Positions 52,823 to 62,356 are shown, counted from the first letter of the stretch. The stretch is DNA of 64,000 nt from Mucilaginibacter conchicola (GCF_003432115.1 NZ_QWDC01000001.1:1612001-1676000); one strand, 5' to 3'. Program-made: numbers and translations. The notes: a model not told the origin generated them from the letters alone.

Positions 52823-52844
52823 AACAACAAAATCGGGTGGACTA

Positions 52845-52852
52845 CAAAATTA
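52845..52852 (-). promoter_or_regulatory. Candidate -7 box of dnaE
   Basis: Read on the minus strand TAATTTTG fits TAnnTTTG, 22 nt before the ATG at 52822. Confidence 0.45.
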
Positions 52853-52930
52853 ACGAAAACCCAAGTTTGAAAACGATAACCAAGCTATATTATTACCAAC
52901 AATTAACCTTGAAATTGTGGAGAAGCCTTT

Positions 52931-53011
52931 CCCCAACCCCTCTCCGAGGAAGACAGGCTTTAAGAATTTTGTTATAAAAGTCTCCTCTTTCGAGGGAGAT
53001 TTAGAGGGGGC
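52931..53011. repeat. CCCCTCT-type multi-arm inverted repeat
   Basis: Outer CCCCTCT (52937-52943) pairs with AGAGGGG (53003-53009); inside, TCTCC...GGAGA (52981-52999) forms another stem. The architecture matches the larger element at 38752-38886 though the words differ. Confidence 0.6.
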
Positions 53012-53170
53012 TATTATTGACGCAAAATTTATAGAACTCCTCATCAATATCAACTTCCAAAACTTGTATTAATTAGAAAACAATTAGTTTTTGTATATGT
53101 TAAACAGGCATCTGCGGGCATTAGCCCCAATTGGTTAAAACATCAAGTTATTACCCTAACCTTTACGAAT

Positions 53171-56100
53171 TTGGAACGATTTGGACGCATAGCCCTCAAA
53201 ACTATACTTTGGATAATAGCAAGTGTCATACTCCTGGTGCTGCTAATCGTCATCCTTATACAGGTACCTGCCGTGCAAAATTTTGCCAAAGACAAGGCCG
53301 TTACCTTCCTCGAGAAAAAAATTGGCACTAAGGTAGAGATAGGCCATATAAGTCTTGGCCTGCCTAAAATGCTGGTTTTAGAAGATGTTTACTTTGAAGA
53401 CCAAAAGAAAGACACCCTGATTGCCGGCGATAAATTGAAGGTTGACATTTCAATGCTGAAGCTTTTAAAAAGCCAGGTTGAGGTGAACGAGATAAACCTG
53501 CAGGGCATTACCGCAAAGGTTAGTCGTGGTGCCGATAGCGCTTTCAATTTCGACTACATTATTAAGGCATTTGTAAGCGAGAACAAAAAGGAGCCAAAGC
53601 CTACGGATACCACCTCTTCCATGAAGATCTCGTTGGATAAGATCATCCTGGATAGAATTAACCTATCCTATAAAGATGTTACCACCGGTAACGATGTCAA
53701 ATTCCTGCTGGGCCACTTTGATACCCGCATTAAGGAGTTTGATCTGGATAAGATGAAGTTCACTATCCCTAAGATAAACCTGAGCGGGATAAACGCACGC
53801 ATTATCCAAACACCAACAGGTTCATCTATAAAAGAGGCCGCCACGGTTGATACCGCTACTGCTCCATTAAACATGGACTTAAATCTTGGCGATATCGACA
53901 TCCAAAAAGTGAAGGTTGATTACCAGAGCGCCGAGATGAAGGCCAAGGTTGACCTGGGCAAATTTCTGGTGAGCCTGGATAAGATTGACATGAAGAACCA
54001 GAATGTTCGCATCAAATCAATCACCCTTGATGGTACCAACGCTGGCCTTTTGTTAGAAAAACCCAAAACGGTAGCTAAAGCGGTTGATAAAACGGTTAAA
54101 AAGATTGATACTCTCGCATCTCGCACTCAAGCCAAAGGTTGGACAGCTTCGCTTGATAAGATAGTCCTCAGCAATAACAACATCAAGTTTGATAACGATG
54201 CGCAGAAAGCCCTGCCACGCGGACTGGACTTTGGCCACATGGGCATCAAAAACCTTAACGCGGACGTAGAGAAACTGGTTTACACGCCTGATAGCATATC
54301 TGGCCGCGTAAACTCATTTACATTTACTGATAAGAGTGGGCTGGCTTTAAATAAGTTCCATACCTCGTTCTTCTACGGGCCTAAGAATGCATATCTGAAA
54401 GACCTGCTGGTTGAAACACCGCGTTCGGTTATTCAGAAAGATCTGCAGGTGGGTTATCCGTCTATCGAATCGTTAACAAAAGATATTGGTAAACTGAGCA
54501 TCAACGCCAATTTAGATGGCAGCAAATTAGGCTTGCGCGATGTATTGCTATTGATGCCAACCATGGCATCGATGGAGCCATTTAAATCATCGCCAAACTC
54601 TACTATCAAAATAAACGGCCGTGTTAATGGCACGGTGAATAACCTGCGTATCCCGAATATCGAGATCAGCGGATTTGGTACTACTTATGTAAAGGCATCG
54701 GCCAGCATGCGCGGTTTGCCTGATGTAAACAAAGCCTACTTTGACCTCAACATAGCCGACTTCCGCACCACACGTGCTGATATAGCGCGATTAGCCCCCA
54801 AAGGCACCATCCCGCCAAACGTAAGCATCCCCGAGAACATGAGCCTTAAAGGAACTTTCAAAGGGACCATGAAAACCTTTAACACCAAGATGGCGCTGCG
54901 CAGCAGTTATGGCGCGGTTGATCTTACCGCCCAAATGAAGAGTGGTGCACGCAAAGGCAGTGAAACTTACTCGGCCGATGTGAAAGCCAACAACCTTAAC
55001 GTGGGTGCGCTAACCAAACAGCCCCAAATGGTGGGTTACGTTACCATGCGTGCCAGCATCAGCGGAGCGGGCTTAGATCCTAAAACAGCGAGCCTTAAAT
55101 TTAAAGGAGATGTGGTAAACGCCAATGTAAAAGGCTACACCTACCGTAATTTAGTAATGAATGGTACTGCCCGCAACGGTGCCTACACTGCCAAAGCCAC
55201 CATGCGCGACCCCAACATCAACTTTACGCTTGATGCAAAGGCTAACATGAACAAGAAATATCCGTCGGTAAATGCAACCCTGGATGTGGACAGCATTGAT
55301 CTGCAAAAACTGAATTTTGTTAAAGACCCTATGCGTTTCCACGGTAAAGTAGTAGCTGATGTACCAACTGCCGACCCCGATTACCTGAACGCCAACATAC
55401 TGGCTACTGACCTTTTGGTAGTAAATAAAGGCGAGCGTATAGCACTGGATACCATCAGTCTGATATCAACCGCCAGTGCCGATAGCAGCACCCTGCACCT
55501 TAAAACGCCCATGCTGTATGCCCACATGAACGGTAAGTATAAGCTCACCCAAATTGCGCCGGCCCTGCAAGATGTGATCAATAAGTATTACGACATGAAC
55601 CTGGCCAGCGGCGCAAAAGCCGGCCCTAAGGTTAAATACACACCGCAGCAATTCACTTTTGATGCGCGCTTTGTAAAAACACCCTTGGTTCAAAAATTTG
55701 TACCAGATCTTAAACAGCTCGATCCGGTTTTATTTAACGGTAGCTTCAACAGCACCACGGGCGAGTTAATTGTAAAAGGTTCGGCCCCTACCGTTATTTA
55801 CGGCACCAATACCGTGAACAATTTAAAGCTGGATGTGAATACCGGAAACAATGCCCTTAACTATGGCTTAACGGTTGACGAAGTAAAAGTCGGTTCATCA
55901 TTAGACTTATTATACACCAGCATTACCGGTGCAGCACAAAACAACAAACTGGGCATTAACCTGCAGGTACGCGATAAAGACAAAAAAGAGCGTTACCGGG
56001 TAGCCGGTGAGTTTAGCGCCATGCCAAACGAGTATCAGTTTAGCTTTGTGCGCGATGGTTTGTTGCTTGACTATACTCCATGGGCAGTAAGCGCAGATAA

Positions 56101-58291
56101 CGCCCTGCAATTTGGTAACAAAGGGATACTGGCCCGCAACTTTGCTATCACCAATAATAACCAGGTACTGAGCGCCAATAGCTCGGGTGGTATGAACTCG
56201 CCTATCACGGTTGATTTCCGCAACTTCCATATCGAGACGCTAACCAAAATGGCCAAGCAGGATTCGTTACTTATCGGCGGTACCATCAACGGCAATGCGG
56301 TAGTGAGCAACTTCCAGAAATCGCCAACGTTCGAGTCGGCCATTAATATCAGTGATTTTAACTTCAAAGGAGATACCGTTGGTAATATTGCGCTAAAAGT
56401 TGATAATAAAACCGCCAATGCCTTTGCGGCAAACGTAAGCATTACGGGTAAGGGTAACCAGGTTGACCTGACGGGTATGTACTATACCGAACCATCGAGC
56501 AGGTTTGACCTTAACCTGAACATCGTGAACCTGAGCATGAAGAGCATACAGGGCTTCAGCTTCGGCTCTATTCGTAACTCCAGCGGTAATATTACCGGTG
56601 CGCTAAAAATAACGGGGACAACTACAGCGCCGGCAGTGCGGGGCGATATCAACTTCAATAAGGTGGCCTTCAACGTATCTATGCTTAACTCCTACTTCAC
56701 TATGCCTAAGGAGAGCATTACATTTAATGATGAGGGGATCCGCTTTAATGATTTTACCCTGGTTGATTCTACCAATAATAAAGCTGTTATCTCGGGGGCT
56801 ATCTATACCAAAACCTACACCGACTTTAAGTTTGGTATGAATATCCGCACGGATAACTTCCGTGTAATCAACTCTACCAAGGAAGACAATAAGCTATTCT
56901 ACGGCAAGTTGTTCCTGGATAGCGATATCAAGATCCGCGGCGATATGGCCAAACCGGTTGTTGATGCAACATTGACCGTTAATGAGAAAACCGACCTTTC
57001 CATTGTACTGCCTACTACTGACCCTGGTGTTGAAGACCGGAAAGGCGTAGTAGAATTTTACGATGCTGATGCCAAAAACACCGATTCGATACTAATAGCC
57101 CGCCAATTGGATTCGTTGAAAAAATCTGAGGTTACCGGCATGGATGTAAATGCTACAGTGAACATAGACAAGAATGCAAACTTTAATATAGTAATTGATG
57201 AGCGTAACGGTGATGTGGTTCACATTAAAGGCGAAGCACATCTGAGCGGCGGTATCGATCCAAGTGGTAAAACCAGCTTAACCGGTACTTATACGGTTAA
57301 CGAGGGCTCATACAACCTATCGTACGCTACCGTAAACCGCAAGTTTAACTTTAAACGAGGCAGCACCATCACCTGGACGGGCGACCCTACCAGCGCTAAT
57401 ATTGACCTTACGGCTATTTATGTGGCTAACGTTCCGCCTATAGACCTCGTATCTCAACAGCTTTCGGATCAAAACTCAACCCAATACAAGCAAAAGCTGC
57501 CATTTAACGTAGACCTTAATTTAAGGAACGAGCTGATGAAGCCGCAGATAAGCTTTGATATTAATTTACCAGATAGTAATCTGAATGTATCAAGCGAGGT
57601 AACCAATACAGTCAATACCCGCTTAGCGCAGGTTCGCTCAGATCCTAACGAGTTGAACAAACAAGTGTTAGGTGTACTGATACTGGGCCACTTTATTGGC
57701 GATAACCCACTACAAAGCCAGGGCGGCAGCGCGGGTGTTGAAGGCGCTATCCGCAGCAGTGTGAGTGGTTTGCTTACCGACCAGCTGAACAACCTTGCCG
57801 GCGACCTGATAACCGGTGTAGACCTTAACTTTGGTGTAACCTCGGGCGAAGATTATTCGTCCGGTACGGCAACTAACCGAACGGATCTGAACATCGGGCT
57901 ATCCAAACGTTTCCTTAACGATAGGTTGACGGTGAGCGTGGGCAACAACTTTAACCTTGAAGGTGCGCAAGCAGGGCAAAAAACCTCAAACATTGCAGGC
58001 AACGTTTCGGTTAACTACAAATTGAGTAAGGATGGCCGTTACAGCCTGCGTGCATACCGTAAGGATGAGTTTGTTGTGATACAGGGCCAGATCATTGAAA
58101 CGGGCCTCGGCTTTGCCTTAACGGTAGATTATAACCGCTTCCGCGAGATATTTGGCAGAAAGCGTACCGCCGAAGAGCGCGAACAACAGCGCCGCTATAA
58201 GCAAGAGCAGAAGGAAAGAGACGAGAAAGAAAAACAACAACAACAGAAGGATAAAGAGCAGAGAGAGAAAACCCAGACCACAACACTATGA
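53171..58291 (+). CDS. TamB-like translocation/lipid transport protein (DUF490)
   Basis: 1706 residues from a TTG start, the only credible one for MERFGRIALKTILWII. N-terminal membrane anchor (~12-35), then the AsmA-like opening KDKAVTFLEKKIGTKVEIGHISLG..., a very long region of repeated beta strands, and the TamB C-terminal domain (~1250-1650: GSYNLSYATVNRKFNFKRGSTITWTGDP and LGVLILGHFIGDNPL, quoted in part). Family members bridge inner and outer membranes. The last ~40 residues form a Lys/Glu/Gln-rich charged tail. The stop overlaps the next start (ATGA). Confidence 0.9.
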   Translation: MERFGRIALKTILWIIASVILLVLLIVILIQVPAVQNFAKDKAVTFLEKKIGTKVEIGHISLGLPKMLVLEDVYFEDQKKDTLIAGDKLKVDISMLKLLKSQVEVNEINLQGITAKVSRGADSAFNFDYIIKAFVSENKKEPKPTDTTSSMKISLDKIILDRINLSYKDVTTGNDVKFLLGHFDTRIKEFDLDKMKFTIPKINLSGINARIIQTPTGSSIKEAATVDTATAPLNMDLNLGDIDIQKVKVDYQSAEMKAKVDLGKFLVSLDKIDMKNQNVRIKSITLDGTNAGLLLEKPKTVAKAVDKTVKKIDTLASRTQAKGWTASLDKIVLSNNNIKFDNDAQKALPRGLDFGHMGIKNLNADVEKLVYTPDSISGRVNSFTFTDKSGLALNKFHTSFFYGPKNAYLKDLLVETPRSVIQKDLQVGYPSIESLTKDIGKLSINANLDGSKLGLRDVLLLMPTMASMEPFKSSPNSTIKINGRVNGTVNNLRIPNIEISGFGTTYVKASASMRGLPDVNKAYFDLNIADFRTTRADIARLAPKGTIPPNVSIPENMSLKGTFKGTMKTFNTKMALRSSYGAVDLTAQMKSGARKGSETYSADVKANNLNVGALTKQPQMVGYVTMRASISGAGLDPKTASLKFKGDVVNANVKGYTYRNLVMNGTARNGAYTAKATMRDPNINFTLDAKANMNKKYPSVNATLDVDSIDLQKLNFVKDPMRFHGKVVADVPTADPDYLNANILATDLLVVNKGERIALDTISLISTASADSSTLHLKTPMLYAHMNGKYKLTQIAPALQDVINKYYDMNLASGAKAGPKVKYTPQQFTFDARFVKTPLVQKFVPDLKQLDPVLFNGSFNSTTGELIVKGSAPTVIYGTNTVNNLKLDVNTGNNALNYGLTVDEVKVGSSLDLLYTSITGAAQNNKLGINLQVRDKDKKERYRVAGEFSAMPNEYQFSFVRDGLLLDYTPWAVSADNALQFGNKGILARNFAITNNNQVLSANSSGGMNSPITVDFRNFHIETLTKMAKQDSLLIGGTINGNAVVSNFQKSPTFESAINISDFNFKGDTVGNIALKVDNKTANAFAANVSITGKGNQVDLTGMYYTEPSSRFDLNLNIVNLSMKSIQGFSFGSIRNSSGNITGALKITGTTTAPAVRGDINFNKVAFNVSMLNSYFTMPKESITFNDEGIRFNDFTLVDSTNNKAVISGAIYTKTYTDFKFGMNIRTDNFRVINSTKEDNKLFYGKLFLDSDIKIRGDMAKPVVDATLTVNEKTDLSIVLPTTDPGVEDRKGVVEFYDADAKNTDSILIARQLDSLKKSEVTGMDVNATVNIDKNANFNIVIDERNGDVVHIKGEAHLSGGIDPSGKTSLTGTYTVNEGSYNLSYATVNRKFNFKRGSTITWTGDPTSANIDLTAIYVANVPPIDLVSQQLSDQNSTQYKQKLPFNVDLNLRNELMKPQISFDINLPDSNLNVSSEVTNTVNTRLAQVRSDPNELNKQVLGVLILGHFIGDNPLQSQGGSAGVEGAIRSSVSGLLTDQLNNLAGDLITGVDLNFGVTSGEDYSSGTATNRTDLNIGLSKRFLNDRLTVSVGNNFNLEGAQAGQKTSNIAGNVSVNYKLSKDGRYSLRAYRKDEFVVIQGQIIETGLGFALTVDYNRFREIFGRKRTAEEREQQRRYKQEQKERDEKEKQQQQKDKEQREKTQTTTL

Positions 58292-60549
58292 TCAAACGTA
58301 TAATATATTTCTTGTTTCTGGCCGTTTTTTTTACTGCCTGCAGCACTACCAAATACCTACCGCCGGGCCAAAAGCTTTACACGGGTGGCGATGTAAAAGT
58401 TGATGATAAAAGTATCCCCAAAAAAGATGCAAAGGCTTTAGAAGATGAGCTAAAAACTTACATCAGGCCAAAACCAAACTCATCTTTACTGGGTATGCGT
58501 ATTAAGTTGTGGTTATATTATAAAACCAAAAGCCGCAAAGGTTTCATCAATAAATTCCTGAGCAAGTACGGAGAACCTCCTGTGCTGGCCAGCCAGGTTG
58601 ATCTGCAAAAAAACAGTGATATTATGCAAAACCGCCTGCAAAACATCAGCTATTTTCAGGCTACGGTAAAGGGCGATACCATTGGTAAAGAGAAAACGGC
58701 CAAAGCGCTATTCACTGCTTCGCCGGGGCCTTCATATACTATACGTAACCTTACTTTCCCCAACGCTACAGATAATAATCTGGATACGGCCATCAAAGGC
58801 ACGATGAAACAAACATTGTTAAAAAAGGGCGATAAGTACAACCTGGACGTTATAAAAAATGAGCGGATCCGTATTGATACCCGTTTAAAGGAAGAGGGGT
58901 TCTTCTATTTTGCACCAGAGCAATTGTTGGTAAAGGTTGATAGTACCGTGGGCAACCACCAGGTAGATATGATAGTACGTATTAAACCGGAAACACCTGA
59001 ACAGGCACGCGAGATCTACACCGTCCGTAATATCTACGTGTATCCAAATTACTCGCTGCGCGATACCTCATTAAAGTTAGACCAGGCAAAGCCTTACCGT
59101 TGGTACAACATTGTTGACCCTCGCAATACGGCAAGGCCATACCTGTTTGCCAATACGGTGTTGCTGCATCCTAATGATGTATACAGCCGCACCACGCATA
59201 ACAATTCGCTGAACAGGTTTATTAACCTTGGCCCCTACCGCTATGTAAAAAACAGGTTTGAAGATGTAACCCCCGATTCGCCAAAACTGGATGTTTACTA
59301 CTTCTTAACGCCTTACAAAAAGAAATCGTTACAGCTGGAATTATTAGGCCGTACTACATCGGCTAACTACACCGGTTCGCAGATAAACCTGAGCTGGAAA
59401 AACCGCAACGCTTTTAAGGGCGGGGAATTGTTGACCGTTACTCTCTTTGGAAGTACCGATGTGCAGGTTGGCGGGCAAAACAGTGGTTATAATGTTTACC
59501 AGTATGGTATTCAAACCAGTTTATCATGGCCACGTTTGATAACCCCATGGCGTGTATCATCATCAAATGCCTACATACCGCGTACGGTTTTGCAATTAGG
59601 TTATTCATCGGTAGTAAGGCAAAAATTATACTCGCTTAACTCGTTCACCGGTTCATTCGGCTACCAGTTTAAAACTGATGAACACAGGATGCATGAATTA
59701 AATATCATCGAGGCCACTTTTGTTAAACCAAGGAATGTTGACAGCTTGTACCGCGATAGCATCAACAACCCTAAAAACAATAACCCTGCGCTTAAGCACG
59801 TTATCGACCCTCAGTTTACCTTAGGCCCAAGCTATGCTTACACTTATGACAATACTACTGAAGATTACCGCACCAACAGTATTTATTTCCGCGGAAAACT
59901 GAGCTTATCAAATAATTTATACGGCCTGATAACAGGCGCTGATACCTTGGCTGGTAAAGACAAAAAATTGTTCGGTACCACCTTCAACCAATATATTAAA
60001 GCTGAGACGGAGTTCCGTTTCTTCCATAAAATAAGCTCAAGTACCAAGCTGGCTACACGCATAATTGCAGGCGCAGGTATGCCTTATGGTAACTCTACTA
60101 TATTACCATATAACCAACAATTTTTCATCGGCGGGCCAAACAGCTTAAGGGGGTTCAGGCCAAGGACTATTGGACCTGGTACAGTTGACCCAAATCCGCA
60201 GGGAAACACCTTTATTGCCGATCAATCGGGTGATATAAAATTAGAGGCTAACGTGGAGTTGAGGCAAAAGCTCTTCAGTATAGTTTACGGAGCTTTGTTT
60301 GCTGATGCCGGTAACATCTGGAATGCCAAACCGCACCAGGCAGGCGGCACATTCGGGCCAAACTTTTTGAGCCAGATGGCTGTGGATGCCGGTTTCGGGT
60401 TAAGGTTTGACGCCACCATACTGGTACTACGCACCGATTTGGGCTTCCCGCTGATGCGCCCTTATACACCGGTAAATGGCGGTTCAAGGTCTATCAGCCC
60501 AAGCTTTAAAAATGCCATACTGAATATTGCTATCGGTTATCCGTTCTAA
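58288..60549 (+). CDS. TamA/BamA family outer-membrane barrel with lipoprotein signal
   Basis: 753 residues. N-terminal signal MIKRIIYFLFLAVFFTAC with a lipobox Cys at ~18, unusual for a barrel protein but known in this phylum. POTRA-like region ~30-330 (QKLYTGGDVKVD start; VRNIYVYPNYSLRD), then the barrel (~330-753) with the Omp85 signature FFIGGPNSLRGFRPR (~610; RGFRPR matches the VRGF-type substrate loop) and C-terminal aromatic IGYPF. The start codon overlaps the TamB-like stop by four bases, so the two are a coupled pair. Confidence 0.93.
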   Translation: MIKRIIYFLFLAVFFTACSTTKYLPPGQKLYTGGDVKVDDKSIPKKDAKALEDELKTYIRPKPNSSLLGMRIKLWLYYKTKSRKGFINKFLSKYGEPPVLASQVDLQKNSDIMQNRLQNISYFQATVKGDTIGKEKTAKALFTASPGPSYTIRNLTFPNATDNNLDTAIKGTMKQTLLKKGDKYNLDVIKNERIRIDTRLKEEGFFYFAPEQLLVKVDSTVGNHQVDMIVRIKPETPEQAREIYTVRNIYVYPNYSLRDTSLKLDQAKPYRWYNIVDPRNTARPYLFANTVLLHPNDVYSRTTHNNSLNRFINLGPYRYVKNRFEDVTPDSPKLDVYYFLTPYKKKSLQLELLGRTTSANYTGSQINLSWKNRNAFKGGELLTVTLFGSTDVQVGGQNSGYNVYQYGIQTSLSWPRLITPWRVSSSNAYIPRTVLQLGYSSVVRQKLYSLNSFTGSFGYQFKTDEHRMHELNIIEATFVKPRNVDSLYRDSINNPKNNNPALKHVIDPQFTLGPSYAYTYDNTTEDYRTNSIYFRGKLSLSNNLYGLITGADTLAGKDKKLFGTTFNQYIKAETEFRFFHKISSSTKLATRIIAGAGMPYGNSTILPYNQQFFIGGPNSLRGFRPRTIGPGTVDPNPQGNTFIADQSGDIKLEANVELRQKLFSIVYGALFADAGNIWNAKPHQAGGTFGPNFLSQMAVDAGFGLRFDATILVLRTDLGFPLMRPYTPVNGGSRSISPSFKNAILNIAIGYPF

Positions 60550-60582
60550 TTGCTGAATTATCGATTTATTGAATAACTGAAT

Positions 60583-60627
60583 AAAAGTGCCAATTCAAAA
60601 TATCCACTTGAATTGGCGCTTTTTATT
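60583..60627 (+). terminator. Terminator after the tamB-tamA-like pair
   Basis: AAAAGTGCCAATTCAA (60583-60598) pairs with TTGAATTGGCGCTTTT (60608-60623) with one G-T pair, then T-run. Confidence 0.88.
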
Positions 60628-60650
60628 ATATAATTGCCTTCGCCAAGTTT

Positions 60651-60688
60651 AATGACTCAATGCCTGCGAAGCTTAATGACCCAATGAC
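60651..60688 (+). repeat. AATGAC word repeat before the retropepsin-like gene
   Basis: TTAATGACTCAATGCCTGCG then AAGCTTAATGACCCAATGAC; the last AATGAC contains the ATG start at 60684. Confidence 0.55.
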
Positions 60689-61109
60689 TAAAGTAACGAT
60701 CCCGCTTACCATCATCGATCTTCATGGCGATGGTTTTCACCCTGTATTGGACATCATCGTATTTGGCCAGCCATACAAAGCAGTGCTGGATACCGGCGCA
60801 TCACGCACAGCCTTTGATCGTGAGTTGCTGATAAAAGCCAATGCAGAAGCTGCCATTATCGCCAGCGAGCGATTGTCAACCGGCTTGGGTACCACCTCAA
60901 TGGAATCTGCAACAGCTGTGATTGAAAACCTGGGAATAGGAGAATTTATAGTGCCCGAGATAGAGGTTGCCGTACTTGACCTCTCCACCATTAACTACGC
61001 TTACGAGCAGATGGGCCATCCCGAAGTACTGGGTGTTATAGGCAGTGATGTACTGATGAAATATAAAGGCATTATCGATTTCGGCAAGAAAAGGCTGACG
61101 CTTAAATAA
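60684..61109 (+). CDS. Retropepsin-like aspartic protease
   Basis: 141 residues from ATG 60684. The active-site triad appears as AVLDTGASRTAFD (~33), followed by strands and an ILG-type motif VLGVIGSDVLMKYKGIIDF near the end; one D-T-G-A copy means it would work as a homodimer, like retroviral proteases. No signal peptide. Related to small gag-asp-protease domain proteins found across bacteria. Substrate unknown; it is isolated between a terminator and a convergent gene 2 nt away. Confidence 0.85.
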   Translation: MTKVTIPLTIIDLHGDGFHPVLDIIVFGQPYKAVLDTGASRTAFDRELLIKANAEAAIIASERLSTGLGTTSMESATAVIENLGIGEFIVPEIEVAVLDLSTINYAYEQMGHPEVLGVIGSDVLMKYKGIIDFGKKRLTLK

Positions 61110-61111
61110 GT

Positions 61112-61780
61112 TTATTTCGCAAACTTAAACTCATCGCTGTAGAGTTTGTAAACGGCAACGTTATACATCATGGCCAGGGTAAGCAGTATAGCCGGTAAAA
61201 CATAACTGCCGCTTCCCCAAATGGCATGGGCAATAAAATAAACATCCAGCTTTGGCATCCACAAAATCAGCCCGCCTGTTAACCACAGCGGCAACCATGT
61301 AGTAAACCCAAAAACTTTATCGCGTGCCGAGGCTGATCTGTCTTCAAACGCATAGCCGCCTTTAAAATATCTGAACAATGCCAAAAAAGAAGGGCAAAAC
61401 ATAATGAGCACAAAAACTACCTGCACGGCTTTTGGTGCCAGTTGCAAGGCATCTAAAATAAAGTATAATGCCGCTCCAATTGGCAAATAATAAAATATAG
61501 AAGGCGCTTTTAGCTGGTCGACAAAAAACCCGCGAAACTTTCTTCGGCAATCATCAGCAATAGAAGTAGCTATGCGTTTCTCTATTTCGGGTAACCTGTT
61601 ATGCCCGCCAAAATCTTCTTTGATGATAGCGTTCACCGTATCCTGAAAATTTGCATCATCAGCCTTATGCTCCAATGCCGATAGGATATGATCGTAGATC
61701 TCCTCAAAGCTCTCCCTAAATTTCAGTTCTTTCTTCAGATAATTAGTCAGTTCTGCTGTTTGTTGCGGTGTTGGTTTCAT
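61112..61780 (-). CDS. Membrane protein paired with PadR (HAAS-like N-terminus)
   Basis: 222 residues. A helical cytoplasmic N-terminal half (~1-90: YLKKELKFRESFEEIYDHIL; IIKEDFGGHNRLPEIEKRI, quoted in part) resembles the HAAS-type domain often found in PadR-linked membrane proteins; four membrane segments follow (~96-112, 118-137, 158-175, 185-210). The ATG (61778-61780) overlaps the padR stop in an ATGA. Likely senses or relays an envelope condition; function unknown. Confidence 0.75.
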   Translation of the reverse strand: MKPTPQQTAELTNYLKKELKFRESFEEIYDHILSALEHKADDANFQDTVNAIIKEDFGGHNRLPEIEKRIATSIADDCRRKFRGFFVDQLKAPSIFYYLPIGAALYFILDALQLAPKAVQVVFVLIMFCPSFLALFRYFKGGYAFEDRSASARDKVFGFTTWLPLWLTGGLILWMPKLDVYFIAHAIWGSGSYVLPAILLTLAMMYNVAVYKLYSDEFKFAK

Positions 61781-62121
61781 TTGCTTGCAGGTTTAAGGTT
61801 CAGTAAAACTTGTAGCTGGTTGATGAATGCTTCGGTCTCCTTAAGCTTGTTACGTACTTCTTCCCCACCTTCGCTGGTGAGGCGGTAGTATTTGCGCACA
61901 CGATTATCAACCACCTGGGTAAACGTCTCCAGGAAACCATCAGCTTCCAGCTTGTGTAGCGCGGGGTAAAGCGCTCCTTCAGTTAGCAGCACTTCACCGT
62001 CAGATAGTTCTTTCACTTTCTGCGTTATTTCATAGCCATACATCTGGCTATTGTTTTCCAGTAAATTGAGAATGATAGTTTGCAGGCTACCTTTAAGCAT
62101 TGAGTTCATACCCATACTCAA
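61777..62121 (-). CDS. PadR family transcriptional regulator
   Basis: 114 residues, the short single-domain winged-helix form: LKGSLQTIILNLLENN start, MYGYEITQKVKELSDG, LLTEGALYPALHKLEADGFLE (recognition region quoted in part) and RVRKYYRLTSEGGEEV. The start may be an internal Met a few codons in (MNSMLKG). Its promoter region contains two overlapping palindromes, so self-repression is likely. Confidence 0.9.
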   Translation of the reverse strand: MSMGMNSMLKGSLQTIILNLLENNSQMYGYEITQKVKELSDGEVLLTEGALYPALHKLEADGFLETFTQVVDNRVRKYYRLTSEGGEEVRNKLKETEAFINQLQVLLNLKPASK

Positions 62122-62122
62122 A

Positions 62123-62158
62123 TATATAAATAAATTATATACCTAAATAAATTAGGTA
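62123..62158. promoter_or_regulatory. Twin palindromes in the padR promoter, likely PadR operators
   Basis: TATATAA-ATAAA-TTATATA (62123-62141) and TACCTAA-ATAAA-TTAGGTA (62140-62158): perfect 7-bp arms, identical ATAAA spacer, centres 17 bp apart, overlapping by two bases, immediately upstream of the padR start. The shared geometry points to a dimer site repeated in tandem. Confidence 0.75.
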
Positions 62159-62298
62159 TTATTTTTTTAAAACATTTTATCACCCCGCTGCATTTATATA
62201 AAAACGGCTTTTAAAGCACCTGAAGGGTAATATTAGCCAATTACCCCGCAAAGCTGCGAACGATACTAAAGATCCTAACTTGCTAATGTGCTTTCAAA

Positions 62299-62329
62299 AC
62301 AAAGGGCGCCTAAAATGGGCGCCCTTTGT
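62299..62329. terminator. Terminator between padR region and gyrB
   Basis: ACAAAGGGCGCC (62299-62310) pairs with GGCGCCCTTTGT (62318-62329), 12 bp; on the minus strand, after gyrB, it is followed by T-rich sequence. Confidence 0.85.
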
Positions 62330-62356
62330 TGTTTATAAGATAACTCTTAAATTCTC

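Larger units (their letters stand above)
52823..53170. other. 348-bp noncoding region between divergent dnaE and tamB-like gene
   Basis: Contains the dnaE -7 box and a three-armed GC-rich repeat (52931-53011). The tamB-like gene starts with TTG after an AT-rich stretch in which I see no clear -7 box. Confidence 0.7.

Noticed and set aside
52931-53011. Promoter or operator for the tamB-like gene
   Set aside because: The GC-rich arms match the repeat class at 38752 rather than any promoter element; no -7 box lies at a fitting distance.
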